64,000 bases of DNA, taken from NCBI GenBank assembly GCA_913055645.1, contig CAJXLC010000004.1, positions 17,119 through 81,118 on the forward strand, read 5' to 3'. This stretch comes from an uncultured Pseudomonadota bacterium. GTDB lineage: Bacteria; Pseudomonadota; Zetaproteobacteria; Mariprofundales; Mariprofundaceae. Numbering within the stretch: position 1 is the first letter of the stretch; the number at the start of each line of letters is the position of its first letter. The translations under genes were made by a program, and so were the position numbers. Shown piece after piece: positions 53,665-63,140 of this stretch. The notes beneath the pieces are model-generated. The model worked only from the letters and a program-made list of their open reading frames with translations, had not been told where the DNA came from and searched no databases.

Positions 53665-53741
53665 TGGTGCTCCCTGAGCGATTCGAACGCCCGGCCTTCT
53701 GATTCGTAGTCAGATGCTCTATCCAGCTGAGCTAAGGGAGC
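53665..53741 (-). tRNA. tRNA-Arg (ACG), CCA encoded
   Basis: 77 bases. Acceptor GCTCCCT pairs with AGGGAGC, discriminator A, encoded CCA. Anticodon loop CTACGAA gives ACG; T arm CGGGC-TTCGAAT-like region present. Its 5' part overlaps the end of the DUF2155 reading frame. Confidence 0.95.
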
Positions 53742-54222
53742 CTATTTTTTCTTCTACTGGTTGAATAGTCATATCCTTCAACCAGACTTTCCAACTTGGA
53801 TTATCCAGACCAAACAACTCTGGAAACTCCTGAAACAACCATCCATGATACATCAGCTTACCATCTCTGACCAACTCAACGAACGCCGCCGCATTATGCA
53901 CATTTTTATCATCAAGGAAAGCCCCAGATTTAATGCGCAATCCTTGTGCTAACCCTAACACACGAATTTTCCAATGTTGAAAACTAACCTGCTGACCTTT
54001 TACCACAGAAACCACCGATTTACGCGCTGTATTCTTATGTAAAAAGACCAAATCAACTTGACCTTCTCTTGCTGCCGCCCATTCAGGCAATGCCGCATTC
54101 GAATCAGATTGATGTGCATCTTCAGGCGCTTGCAATGGCAATTGCCATTGGATGTTGTTCTCTTGTTTGTTATCACAGCCAGAGCACAAAACCAAGACCA
54201 TCAGAAACAATCCGACCCACAC
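53719..54222 (-). CDS. DUF2155-family lipoprotein-like protein
   Basis: About 167 residues. Core matches DUF2155: SGAFLDDKNVHNAAAFVELVRDGKLMYHGWLFQEFPELFGLDNPSWKVWLKD. A lipobox-like VLCSGC follows a hydrophobic start. The frame is open upstream through tRNA-Ser; the start is taken as GTG 54222, right after the tRNA CCA (ATG 54201 is an alternative). Neither has a clear ribosome site. The stop (53719-53721) lies inside tRNA-Arg, so the last residues are tRNA sequence. The function is unknown. Confidence 0.75.
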   Translation of the reverse strand: MWVGLFLMVLVLCSGCDNKQENNIQWQLPLQAPEDAHQSDSNAALPEWAAAREGQVDLVFLHKNTARKSVVSVVKGQQVSFQHWKIRVLGLAQGLRIKSGAFLDDKNVHNAAAFVELVRDGKLMYHGWLFQEFPELFGLDNPSWKVWLKDMTIQPVEEKIGSLSSAG

Positions 54223-54227
54223 AGAAG

Positions 54228-54317
54228 TGGCGGAGAGAGAGGGATTCGAACCCTCGATAGGAGTAAACCTATACACCCTTAGCAGGGGTGCGCTTTCAGC
54301 CACTCAGCCATCTCTCC
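54228..54317 (-). tRNA. tRNA-Ser (GCU), CCA encoded
   Basis: 90 bases with a long variable arm. Acceptor GGAGAGA pairs with TCTCTCC, discriminator G, encoded CCA. Anticodon loop CTGCTAA gives GCT; T loop TTCGAAT. Lies directly before the DUF2155 start. Confidence 0.95.
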
Positions 54318-54421
54318 AAGTCTCCGTGCGTTCCTAGTTTCTCTTAATCCGCCAACACCACAGCGAACCCATTGAGTGGCGCGCAGTATATGTTTCAGGT
54401 TCTGCATAGCAAGCATGTTTT

Positions 54422-56071
54422 TTATGATTCTTTACGATGTGTCTTATAATGATTTATCAAACCATTGGTCGAGGCATCATGACTATCCACTTCATCATCG
54501 AACATCAATTCAGGTAAAATCTTGCGTGCCAATTGTTTACCCAACTCAACACCCCATTGATCATAAGCGTTCACACCCCAAATAACGCTTTGCACAAAAA
54601 TCTTATGCTCATACATGGCAAGCAAACTGCCCAACATACCTGGATTTAGTTTCTGAAATAAAATGGAGTTTGATGGTTTATTTCCAGCAAATACTTTATG
54701 AGGAAGCAAGGCTTCCAAACCTTCGCCTTCAAGACCACTTGCCTCCAATTCAGTGCGCACCGCTTGCTCTGTTTTACCAAGCATTAATGCTTCAGTCTGA
54801 GCAAAGAAATTCGACAATAATATCATATGATGTTGACCAATTGGATTTTTGCTATCAATCGGGGCTAAAAAATCACAAGGCACTAATTTCGTTCCTTGGT
54901 GAATCAATTGATAAAATGCATGCTGACCATTGGTGCCAGGTTCACCCCAAATAATAGGCCCAGTCGAATAGTCTACGGCTTCACCATCACGGGTCACCGA
55001 TTTACCATTGCTTTCCATATCGCCTTGCTGAAAGTAAGCTGAGAAACGGTGCATATATTGATCATAGGGTAAAATCGCATGCGAATCTGCATGCCAAAAA
55101 TTATTGTACCAAACGCCCAACATGCCCAAAACTACAGGTATATTCTCTTCCAGTGGTGCCGTGCGAAAATGTTCGTCCATATCATGTGCGCCAGCCAACA
55201 TACATTCAAAATGATCCATACCCAAATACAATGCAATCGAAAGACCCACAGCACTCCACAACGAATAGCGACCGCCCACCCAATCCCAAAACTCAAACAT
55301 ATGTTCTGTATCAATGCCAAAATTCTCAACCGCTTTGGCATTGGTAGAAACAGCTACAAAATGTTTGGCAACTGCAGCTTTACTACCGCCACGGGTTAAA
55401 AACCAATTTCGTGCTGTTTTGGCATTGGTCAAGGTCTCCTGCGTGGTGAATGTTTTGGAAGCAATCACAAACAAGGTTTGCTCTCGACTCAACCCTTTCA
55501 GTGTTTCAACCATTTGCGTGCCATCCACATTGGATACAAAATGCACCTTTAAATCATCTTTGCCATATGGTTTCAATGCTTCACATACCATCACTGGCCC
55601 CAAATCAGAGCCACCAATACCAATATTTACAATATCTGTAATGCGCTTTCCCGTGCAGCCTTTCCATTCACCACTACGCACTTTTTCAGTAAAATCTCGC
55701 ATGCGATCCAGTACGGCATTAATCTCTGGCATCACATCGTTGCCATCCACTTTAATCGGACGATTCGAGCGGTTACGCAACGCTACATGTAATACAGCGC
55801 GATGCTCCGTATTATTAATCGCTTCCCCTGCATACATGCGATCACGCATCTCTTCCACGCCACGCTCACGCGCCACATCCATTAAACGTTTCTTTGTCTC
55901 ATCGGTGAGAATGTTTTTGGAATAATCCACAAGTAAGTCATTGAATTGCAAAGAAAACCGCTCAAAACGCGCATTGTCTTCTGCAAACAGATCACGCATA
56001 TGAACATCTTTCATGCTATCATAATGCGCCTGCAAAGCCTGCCATGCTGAAGATTCAATCAGTTTCGTCAT
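54422..56071 (-). CDS. pgi: Glucose-6-phosphate isomerase
   Basis: 549 residues. Signature [14 protein letters not shown], catalytic region [35 protein letters not shown], and [15 protein letters not shown]. Links glucose/glycogen genes nearby (glgA, ROK kinase) to glycolysis and gluconeogenesis. Confidence 0.97.
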   Translation of the reverse strand: MTKLIESSAWQALQAHYDSMKDVHMRDLFAEDNARFERFSLQFNDLLVDYSKNILTDETKKRLMDVARERGVEEMRDRMYAGEAINNTEHRAVLHVALRNRSNRPIKVDGNDVMPEINAVLDRMRDFTEKVRSGEWKGCTGKRITDIVNIGIGGSDLGPVMVCEALKPYGKDDLKVHFVSNVDGTQMVETLKGLSREQTLFVIASKTFTTQETLTNAKTARNWFLTRGGSKAAVAKHFVAVSTNAKAVENFGIDTEHMFEFWDWVGGRYSLWSAVGLSIALYLGMDHFECMLAGAHDMDEHFRTAPLEENIPVVLGMLGVWYNNFWHADSHAILPYDQYMHRFSAYFQQGDMESNGKSVTRDGEAVDYSTGPIIWGEPGTNGQHAFYQLIHQGTKLVPCDFLAPIDSKNPIGQHHMILLSNFFAQTEALMLGKTEQAVRTELEASGLEGEGLEALLPHKVFAGNKPSNSILFQKLNPGMLGSLLAMYEHKIFVQSVIWGVNAYDQWGVELGKQLARKILPELMFDDEVDSHDASTNGLINHYKTHRKES

Positions 56072-56190
56072 TATAAACCCCTTACCCTCAGCACAGTACC
56101 CTAACGCACATGAACAAGGATTTCACCTTGATATTCATGAGCCATACAAAATAAAATCCATCATCGTGTTATTGTTATATAGAAAAATAA

Positions 56191-56544
56191 GGGGTTGTCC
56201 CAGATAACTAGGAAAAGTTATCGTGAGGGACAATATGAGAAAGAGTCGATTAAGCCAATATAAGCATATGAAGTTGATAGAGCATGATGTATCAGGAAGC
56301 ACCGCTAGGTGCGCTTCGCATTGTCTATACAGACTATTGGAGGGGTTATAACGTGCTTGATATTTACGAGTTTAAAATCAAGCCAAGCGTCATATGCGTA
56401 AATTTAATGGCATTCCAAAGCAACATTTTTACTACCTTTTAAAGGAATGTGAGTGGCGTTTTAACAATTCTAATCAAAACAACAATTATTTATGTTAAAA
56501 CAATAGGTTACAAAGAATCAGACCTAGTTATCTGGGACAGCCCC
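56191..56544 (+). mobile_element. Internally deleted IS1595-family remnant (354 bp)
   Basis: Occupies most of the 488-bp gap between pgi and the cyclase gene. Terminal inverted repeats GGGGTTGTCCCAGATAACTAGG (56191-56212) and the complement of 56523-56544 match at 21 of 22 bases. Flanks AAAAATAA and AAGAATAA look like an 8-bp duplication with one change. From ATG 56235 the frame reads MRKSRLSQYKHMKLIEHDVSG, a transposase N-terminus of the IS1595 type, then stops. Further on, RKFNGIPKQHFYYLLKECEWRFNN, its C-terminus, is readable. The middle, including the catalytic part, is deleted. Confidence 0.85.
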
Positions 56545-56559
56545 AAGAATAATATAAGT

Positions 56560-58149
56560 TTATGAGTTGGTATCATCCAATACTTCTTTCACAAACCATG
56601 CCCCCGTCGTACCATCAATCCCTTTCAATGAAACAGGCGGCAAGGCTTCGTACTCAAAGGATCTTTTCAAGCGTTTTTTGGTTACATTACTGATAATAAC
56701 TTCACCAGGTTCAGCATGGGAGGTCAAACGTGAAGCCACATTCACAGCATCCCCAATACAGGTGTATTGCATGGTACGTGTTGAACCAATCGAACCCACA
56801 ACAACCTCGCCTGAATTCACACCAACACCAATATGAATATCATCTTCCTCATATTTTTTCTGCTCAATATTAAATTGTTCCAAAGCACCTTGCATTTCTA
56901 GCCCACATGCAACCGCCCTATCGGCGGCATCTTCCATGGCTAATGGTGCACCAAACAACACCATAATTTCATCACCAATAAACTTATCAACCGTTCCGCC
57001 GTGCTTAAATACAATATCTACTACCATTTCAAAATAGCGGTTGAGCATCGCGACAGTACGGGTTGCCTCTGAGTTATGTGATAATCGTGTAAAATCGCGA
57101 ATATCAGCAAACAAAATAGTAACATCGCGCAATTCGCCACCTTTTTCCAAACTCACAGCACCACTCATCACCTGTTCAACCACACTGGGAGAAAGAAGTC
57201 GCTCAAACTGTGCCTTAGAACGTGTTTCTTGTTCAACTTTATGTAGCAAATTCGCATTAGCTATCGCCATCGCTACATATTGCACAATACCCGTTAAAAG
57301 CTGCAAATCTTTACGAGTAAAGCCCGAAAGCCCATGTTTTTGACTATCCAAATGCACCACACCAAGAAATTCTTCGCTATCAATAATCGGTGCGCACATC
57401 ACAGATTTAATCCCTTGCATAATGAGGCTCGATGCCTGTGAAAAACGAGCGTCTTGGCTCGCATCTGATAATAGCACTGCCAATTTGCTCTGCTGCACCT
57501 CAGCTAAAATCGAACCTGACACAACCAACTGATCATCAGAATTCAAGCGTGTACGCACCACCTTGGGTACAAGCTTATCATTCCCTTTGTGATACAACAT
57601 AATCATACAACGGTCTGCATGAAAAATACGCAACAATTCATCGGCAGTGCTTTCAAGCACCTTTGATAGATCACGATGCGCGCCCAACTTATGCATCAAT
57701 TCACTACCCAAACGCAGCTTTTCGTAATCTTCACGCAAAACACTTAAATCTGCCACTTCACTTTCAGCATGAAATTGTTCCAATCTCGCAACTTCAATAC
57801 GATCATGCACCTCGCCCGTCTGTGACATGCGTGAAATGTCAACCATACTCGCCAGCTTTTCATCTTCAGAAAGGGCATAAAAGATTAAATCAACTTTACC
57901 CAGAGTAATGACATCGCCATCAGAAAAAGGATGTCTAGTAACACGAATACCATTCAAAAAAGAGCCATTGGAGCTACTCAAATCCTCATAAATATAATGT
58001 CCACCAATATATTTAATACAAGCATGGTGCTTAGATACCATCGGGTCATGCAAACAAATAACACTATTCGGATGGCGACCTATCGTCACATTATCATGAA
58101 GAGGATAACTATGCTCACCAGTGACATCGCGTACTATAATCTTAGACAT
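56560..58149 (-). CDS. Class III nucleotide cyclase with FHA and GAF domains
   Basis: 529 residues, cytosolic. N-terminal FHA domain (VTIGRHPNSVICLHDPMVSKHHACIKY, SSSNGSFLNG), a GAF domain (about 165-310), then a class III cyclase: VTILFADIRDFTRLS, GTVDKFIGDEIMVLFGAP and GVGVNSGEVVVGSIGS. cAMP production is likely. FHA suggests control by a Thr kinase (compare 34011). Not near a cAMP receptor, though a Crp/Fnr gene lies at 61055. Confidence 0.9.
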   Translation of the reverse strand: MSKIIVRDVTGEHSYPLHDNVTIGRHPNSVICLHDPMVSKHHACIKYIGGHYIYEDLSSSNGSFLNGIRVTRHPFSDGDVITLGKVDLIFYALSEDEKLASMVDISRMSQTGEVHDRIEVARLEQFHAESEVADLSVLREDYEKLRLGSELMHKLGAHRDLSKVLESTADELLRIFHADRCMIMLYHKGNDKLVPKVVRTRLNSDDQLVVSGSILAEVQQSKLAVLLSDASQDARFSQASSLIMQGIKSVMCAPIIDSEEFLGVVHLDSQKHGLSGFTRKDLQLLTGIVQYVAMAIANANLLHKVEQETRSKAQFERLLSPSVVEQVMSGAVSLEKGGELRDVTILFADIRDFTRLSHNSEATRTVAMLNRYFEMVVDIVFKHGGTVDKFIGDEIMVLFGAPLAMEDAADRAVACGLEMQGALEQFNIEQKKYEEDDIHIGVGVNSGEVVVGSIGSTRTMQYTCIGDAVNVASRLTSHAEPGEVIISNVTKKRLKRSFEYEALPPVSLKGIDGTTGAWFVKEVLDDTNS

Positions 58150-58247
58150 GCGCCTATCTTAGCTTATGAATAGTCCAACTGACAAATAACATCTATTTGT
58201 TATCATTCGCCAGAGAGGTAAAGTAACACCTCACAAAAGGGGAACCT

Positions 58248-59699
58248 ATGAAAAAACTTCATATTATTTTTATCGCATCCGAAGCTGCTCCTCTAGCCAA
58301 AACAGGCGGACTCGCTGATGTTGCGGGCGCGCTCCCCCAAGCCTTACAAAACTTGGGACATGATGTTACTGTTATCATGCCTTTTTATCGCCCTGCCATT
58401 GAAAAAGCTGGCATTAAGCCCAAAGCTACGGGTGATGTCATTGAAATGTGGACAGACGGTATTCAACGTCATTGTCCACTACATAAAACCACCGTGGATG
58501 GTTTAGATTTCTTTCTTGTTGAGCAAGATGATTTATATGCTCGTGAAGGCATTTATGGTCCTGCAGGCGGCGCTTATGATGATAATTTACTGCGTTATGT
58601 GCTCTTTGATCGTGTCGCACTGGAAGCCGCAGCCCTTCTAAAAACCGATATTGATATTATCCATTGCCATGATTGGCAAACAGGTATGATTCCATTACTG
58701 CTCAAAACACAATACCAACACCACAGCAATATTGCCCATGCCAAAACAGTTTTTACTATCCATAATCTTGCTTATCAAGGCGTATTTCCCGCTGAATGGA
58801 TGAGTCGTTTAGGACTTCCTAGCCATCATTTCAACCCAGGAAGTTTTGAGTTTCACCATCAAATCAACTGCATGAAAGCGGGCATTCATATGTCTGATAC
58901 TATTACCACTGTAAGCCCAACCTATGCCAAGGAAATCCTAACCCCTGAATATGGCTGTGAATTACAAGGCTTCTTGCAACACCATAGCCACAAACTCACA
59001 GGTATTGTCAATGGCATTGATATGGAGCAATTAAACCCATTAACAGATTCAAATTTACCTGCCAACTACGCCGCAGGAAAAATCGCAGGCAAAAAGAAAT
59101 GCAAACAGAATCTACAGGAATCATGCAAGCTAGACGTATCTGATCATATCCCTTTACTTACCCTTATTTCTCGTCTTGCTGACCAAAAAGGTATTGACTT
59201 ACTACTGTCCAATGCAAAAAAATGGTTACAGCGTGGTTACCAGTTGGTTGTTCTCGGCTCAGGTGACCCGCATAGCGAATATCTTTTAACGCAACTCGCC
59301 AAAGCCCACCCTTCACAAATGTATTTTCATTGTGGATTTGATATGACTTTAGCAAGTCAAATATATGCAGGTGGCGATATTTTCCTTATGCCATCACGCT
59401 TTGAACCATGTGGTTTAGGGCAACTTATGGCTATGCGTTATGGCAATGTTCCCGTTGCACGTAGCACAGGTGGCTTAAGTGATACCATTATTGGCTACCC
59501 TAAAAAAGGAGCAACAGGCTTTCATTTTTTTGATGCAACAGCCGAGGCCTTTGATAGAGCCTTGGAAGAGGCCATTACCATCTACCGTCAACCACGCAAA
59601 TGGTCTAGCATTCGCACACAAGCTCTCAAACGCGACTCATCTTGGGATGCTTCTGCCCAAGCCTATAGCACACTGTACGAGCAAGTTATCAACACATGA
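58248..59699 (+). CDS. glgA: Glycogen synthase
   Basis: ADP-glucose glucosyltransferase, 483 residues, GT5. ADP-glucose motif KTGGLADVAGALP, HDWQTGMIPLLL, and the late PSRFEPCGLGQLMAMRYG. GGGGAA ribosome site. Overlaps the ROK gene by 4 bp. Confidence 0.96.
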   Translation: MKKLHIIFIASEAAPLAKTGGLADVAGALPQALQNLGHDVTVIMPFYRPAIEKAGIKPKATGDVIEMWTDGIQRHCPLHKTTVDGLDFFLVEQDDLYAREGIYGPAGGAYDDNLLRYVLFDRVALEAAALLKTDIDIIHCHDWQTGMIPLLLKTQYQHHSNIAHAKTVFTIHNLAYQGVFPAEWMSRLGLPSHHFNPGSFEFHHQINCMKAGIHMSDTITTVSPTYAKEILTPEYGCELQGFLQHHSHKLTGIVNGIDMEQLNPLTDSNLPANYAAGKIAGKKKCKQNLQESCKLDVSDHIPLLTLISRLADQKGIDLLLSNAKKWLQRGYQLVVLGSGDPHSEYLLTQLAKAHPSQMYFHCGFDMTLASQIYAGGDIFLMPSRFEPCGLGQLMAMRYGNVPVARSTGGLSDTIIGYPKKGATGFHFFDATAEAFDRALEEAITIYRQPRKWSSIRTQALKRDSSWDASAQAYSTLYEQVINT

Positions 59700-60610
59700 A
59701 CAGACGCACTTTAGCAGCGGATATAGGCGGCACCAATATCCGAGCTGCAATCATTGATGATACAGGCTTTGTGCATAAAGAAAAATGTATTAGTGCCCAT
59801 TTAAGCGATAAAAACATCACAGAACAGGATGTTATTCAAATACTGACTGACTTTTTCAATAATTTTCTTAAAAATAAACCTAAAATAACAGCTGTCGGCA
59901 TTGGTTTTCCAGGTTTTTTTATCGGTAACTCAGGTGTATTAGCATCATCACCCAATTTACCCAATCTCAAAAATTTCAAACTTGCCAACATGCTTTCTGA
60001 TAGCATAAAACTACCCGTCATCGCACAAAATGATGCTTTATGTGCAGCAATGGGCGAGTTTCATTTTGGTGCTGCCAAAGGGCAAAAAAACTTACTACAT
60101 ATTACACTTGGAACAGGTGTTGGCGGCGGACTCATTTTGAATCATGCTCCTTACACGGGCGAAGGTGGCATGGCGATGGAGTTTGGGCATTTGCGTGTCG
60201 ATCAAAGTTCATCTGCACGGCTTTGTGGCTGTGGTGGGCGTGGTTGTATCGAAACTTATGCCTCAGCTTCAGCAGTCGCATCACACTATTTCAAACTTTC
60301 AAGCATACAGCTTAATAGCAAAGAGGTTTATGAAAAAGCAATGCAAGGCGAATATCATGCCATGAATGTTTTAGAAGATGCCGGGCATAAACTCGGCATA
60401 GCGATTGCTCAAGCTGTAACATTGCTCGATATACACACCGTAACCATTAGCGGTGGTCTTATTGGCGCTTGGTCATTTTTACATCCTGCTATCATGAGCT
60501 CACTCAACAATCAGTTGATTCTTCCTATGCAAAACAAAATTCAAGTGCTACCCTCTATATTGAATGATCAAGCGGGGCTATTAGGTGCAGCAGCATTAAC
60601 GCGTTTATAA
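59696..60610 (+). CDS. ROK-family sugar kinase (glucokinase-like)
   Basis: 304 residues. AADIGGTNIRAA phosphate loop, catalytic Asp in AQNDALCAAMGE, HITLGTGVGGGLILN, and the Zn motif CGCGGRGCIETYAS. Probably phosphorylates glucose; fructose or N-acetylglucosamine are possible. Operon with glgA. Confidence 0.88.
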   Translation: MNRRTLAADIGGTNIRAAIIDDTGFVHKEKCISAHLSDKNITEQDVIQILTDFFNNFLKNKPKITAVGIGFPGFFIGNSGVLASSPNLPNLKNFKLANMLSDSIKLPVIAQNDALCAAMGEFHFGAAKGQKNLLHITLGTGVGGGLILNHAPYTGEGGMAMEFGHLRVDQSSSARLCGCGGRGCIETYASASAVASHYFKLSSIQLNSKEVYEKAMQGEYHAMNVLEDAGHKLGIAIAQAVTLLDIHTVTISGGLIGAWSFLHPAIMSSLNNQLILPMQNKIQVLPSILNDQAGLLGAAALTRL

Positions 60611-60727
60611 CAAATGATTCGCTTTTATTCTTAGCGATTTCAAACTGTGGAACTACAACCGTGATTGCTTGCTTTCATACAATCATATACACTATGATTA
60701 GGCTTGTAACGAAGGAGGGAGTAAGTC

Positions 60728-61048
60728 ATGCAAACAGGAATGTGTCTTCGCATTTACCTTTCTGAATCAGACAGTGTCCAACATACACCGGCTCTAGAAG
60801 CTATTCTTGGACTGTGCCAAGAGGCTGGTTTGCAAGGTGTCTCCGTACTTCGAGGTATTGAAGGATTGGGCAAGCATGGCATACACAGCACCTCTTTTTT
60901 AGCACTTTCTTCAAGTCTTCCTTTGGTGATTGAAGTCATCGATACAGAAGAAAAAATCCATCAATCACTACCACTTATACAACACGAATTACCATCTGCG
61001 CTCATAGCCACATGGCCTATTCAATTGATCCAAAAACCAACGGAGTAA
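60728..61048 (+). CDS. DUF190 (PII-like) protein
   Basis: 106 residues; LRIYLSESD...ILGLCQEAGLQGVSVLRGIEGLGKHGIHS and the VIEVIDTEEKI strand are DUF190 features. Small ferredoxin-like fold related to PII. In other bacteria it accompanies CrcB fluoride channels, which are absent here. AAGGAGGGAG site. Followed by a Crp/Fnr regulator 6 bp away. Confidence 0.88.
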   Translation: MQTGMCLRIYLSESDSVQHTPALEAILGLCQEAGLQGVSVLRGIEGLGKHGIHSTSFLALSSSLPLVIEVIDTEEKIHQSLPLIQHELPSALIATWPIQLIQKPTE

Positions 61049-61054
61049 ATAAAT

Positions 61055-61735
61055 ATGCAGTATATTTTCAAAAAGGTACCTCTCTTTGCAGAGTTGAATG
61101 AAGATGAAATTGCTGCTCTTATTTCAATTACCACGACCCATAATGTTGGGAAAAATAATGTGATTGTGCAGGCTGGTGACGATGGAAATGCCATGTTTGT
61201 GCTTCTGAATGGCTCCGTTAAAATTTCTTACTATGCTCCAGATGGTCGTGAAGTTATTCTCTCTCTACTTGAGGAGGGAGCATTCTTTGGTGAGATGTCA
61301 CTGTTAGACAAACAACCCCGTTCTGCCACGGTCACAACCCTTGAAACTGCAAAAGTAGCTCAAATTCGCCGTCGTGATTTTGAACGTTTACTGCTTAAAA
61401 AACCCGAGCTTTCACTCAAGCTTCTCTCCGAAGTCGTTTCCCGCTTGCGCAGAACCAGCTTAATCCTTGAACGCATTAGTACCATGGATGTTCCCCATCG
61501 CTTATACAGTTATTTACAAGATTACTGTGAACGCTTTGGTAAGCCCCATGATGATGGAATACTTATTCATTTGCCGACCCACCAGCTTATCGCTGACCAG
61601 CTCTCAACCAGTCGTGAAACCATCTCACGAGCCATCAGTTCACTCAAGAAAGAAGCCATTATTACGCCCATATCCAGCAGAGAAGTCTGCATTGATACCG
61701 ATGCTATTGAGACCTTATTACTCGCTCTACAATAA
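61055..61735 (+). CDS. Crp/Fnr-family transcriptional regulator
   Basis: 226 residues. cNMP-binding fold (VQAGDDGNAMFVLLNGSVKISY, GAFFGEMSLLDKQPRSATV) and HTH (ADQLSTSRETISRAISSLKKE). No Fnr-type Cys set, so not an oxygen-sensing Fe-S Fnr; cAMP-binding residues are only partly matched. Operon with DUF190. Confidence 0.9.
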   Translation: MQYIFKKVPLFAELNEDEIAALISITTTHNVGKNNVIVQAGDDGNAMFVLLNGSVKISYYAPDGREVILSLLEEGAFFGEMSLLDKQPRSATVTTLETAKVAQIRRRDFERLLLKKPELSLKLLSEVVSRLRRTSLILERISTMDVPHRLYSYLQDYCERFGKPHDDGILIHLPTHQLIADQLSTSRETISRAISSLKKEAIITPISSREVCIDTDAIETLLLALQ

Positions 61736-61739
61736 AGAT

Positions 61740-61767
61740 TTGACTTCATATTCTTCAACGCTACAGT
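61740..61767 (+). promoter_or_regulatory. Sigma70-type promoter before the tRNA-fMet fragment
   Basis: TTGACT (61740-61745) and TACAGT (61762-61767) with a 16-bp spacer, about 16 bp before the tRNA start. Good match to sigma70 boxes, so the 5' half may still be transcribed. Confidence 0.5.
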
Positions 61768-61782
61768 TCCGCCACCAAATGA

Positions 61783-61819
61783 CGCGGGGTGGAGCAGTGG
61801 TAGCTCGTCGGGCTCATAA
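61783..61819 (+). pseudogene. 5' half of initiator tRNA (tRNA-fMet, CAU), cut in the anticodon loop
   Basis: Reads CGCGGGGTGGAGCAG then GGTAGCTCGTCGGGCTCATAA, the conserved initiator tRNA start with anticodon CAT (61815-61817). After position 61819 it departs from the expected CCCGA. The 3' half (T arm and acceptor complement) is absent. It marks the left attachment site of an integrated element. Confidence 0.85.
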
Positions 61820-61901
61820 TCAAAGCCAACTTTTCCCGTTTATTTTTTATTTCTTCTTAATTATTCATTACTTACAATTTATATATTTTTGAAATTTGTC
61901 T

Positions 61902-61985
61902 TTTGGCACAACGTTTGGCACACTTTCTTCCGGCTATTAACTTTTTAAATCCTTTCATTTTCCGTTTTGGCACAGTTTTGGCACA
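61902..61985 (+). repeat. Four TTTGGCACA direct repeats upstream of the integrase
   Basis: Copies at 61902-61910, 61914-61922, 61966-61974 and 61977-61985; two pairs with 12- and 11-bp spacing. They have the arrangement of integrase arm-type binding sites and could also repress int. Confidence 0.75.
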
Positions 61986-62005
61986 ACTTGAAAATGGAGA
62001 GTCCC

Positions 62006-63124
62006 ATGAGGAAAAGTGGCATGAAGAATATTCAAAAAAGAGGCGATGCCTTTAGGGTACAAATCCGAAGAGTTGGGCTTCCAGCACTCACAGGAACCTT
62101 CGATACACTCAAAGAAGCTCAAGAGTACAGAGATAGGCTGACTATCACGCTCAAAAGAGCCAACGCAAAAGATATTCTCAAAGCTGATGCCATCACCCTC
62201 AAATATGCCATAGAGCAATACATTGAAGATAAACGTCCAGCGGCAAGTGAACTTTCGACGTTTAACGTTATAGGAAAGATTCTCGACCATCTTAGACTGC
62301 TGCACTTGCCCTTAAGTGAGTTTGATTTAAGAAAAGCCAAAGAGTGCATCAAAGTCAGAGAGAAGTGGTATAAAAGAGGCATCTCAGAAGATAAGCGAGT
62401 CGCTCCCAAAACTGTTGTACACTTTATAGGACACCTATCAAAGGTTCTTGATTATACCATTTATGAAGAGAACCTCACCATTGAAAACCCTATGAAAAAT
62501 ATCATCAAGCCCGAAGTGAAAAATGAGCGTGATGAACGGATTACTAATGCTGAAATTCAACAAATCATAGATGCTCTTCCAAGAGTTCCTGCTTATGCAA
62601 AAATGCTTCCTAAAAATAGAAGGCAATATTACAAAACTGAAGACTTAAAAGTTATGCCATTCATTATAAACTTGGCATTGAACACTGGACTCAGGCGAGG
62701 TGAAATTATTCAGTTAAAATTGAATGATTTCCAATTGGATGCTGAAAACCCTTATTTAAATATACGAAGAACAATTTCAAAAACTAAAAAACCACGCAGA
62801 ATTACCTTGCTGAAAGCTTTCCTGCCAGTATGTAGAAAGTTCGTTGAAGACAAACGGAAAATATGTGCTCCCAATGCATTAGCTGTGGATATTAATGAAG
62901 ATATTATTACTTCAATTTATCACCACGCCCACATACTAGCTGGCTTTGAAGGGTTAAGGTTTCATGACCTACGCCACGAAGCCACCAGTAGACTTGTAGA
63001 AGCTGGTGTACCTATTGCATTAGCTATGACATTTACTGGGCATAAAACCCTTCAAATGATTGATAGGTACACTCACTTAGAACACGGCTCTCAAGCTGAT
63101 GCGATTGAAAAAGCGGGGCTGTAA
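62006..63124 (+). CDS. Tyrosine recombinase (phage/island integrase)
   Basis: About 372 residues. N-terminal arm-binding domain (KNIQKRGDAFRVQIRRVGLP), SAM-like core-binding domain, and catalytic domain with Arg in NTGLRRGEIIQL, HDLRHEATS, TGHKT and Tyr in IDRYTHL: all catalytic residues are present. Start ATG 62006 has GGAGAG 5 bases upstream; earlier in-frame starts are less good. Integrates at the tRNA-fMet beside it. Confidence 0.93.
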   Translation: MRKSGMKNIQKRGDAFRVQIRRVGLPALTGTFDTLKEAQEYRDRLTITLKRANAKDILKADAITLKYAIEQYIEDKRPAASELSTFNVIGKILDHLRLLHLPLSEFDLRKAKECIKVREKWYKRGISEDKRVAPKTVVHFIGHLSKVLDYTIYEENLTIENPMKNIIKPEVKNERDERITNAEIQQIIDALPRVPAYAKMLPKNRRQYYKTEDLKVMPFIINLALNTGLRRGEIIQLKLNDFQLDAENPYLNIRRTISKTKKPRRITLLKAFLPVCRKFVEDKRKICAPNALAVDINEDIITSIYHHAHILAGFEGLRFHDLRHEATSRLVEAGVPIALAMTFTGHKTLQMIDRYTHLEHGSQADAIEKAGL

Positions 63125-63140
63125 AAGCCCCTAATCCGAA

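Noticed and set aside
54223..54303. N-terminal extension of the DUF2155 frame (26 residues)
   Set aside because: These codons are the tRNA-Ser gene read in one frame; a start there would be inside the tRNA.
55314..55925. Plus-strand frame of 203 residues inside pgi
   Set aside because: Antisense of the conserved pgi gene; length is due to codon composition.
61467..61892. Plus-strand frame of 141 residues across the Crp/Fnr end
   Set aside because: Out-of-frame overlap with the regulator and the tRNA fragment; no coding support.
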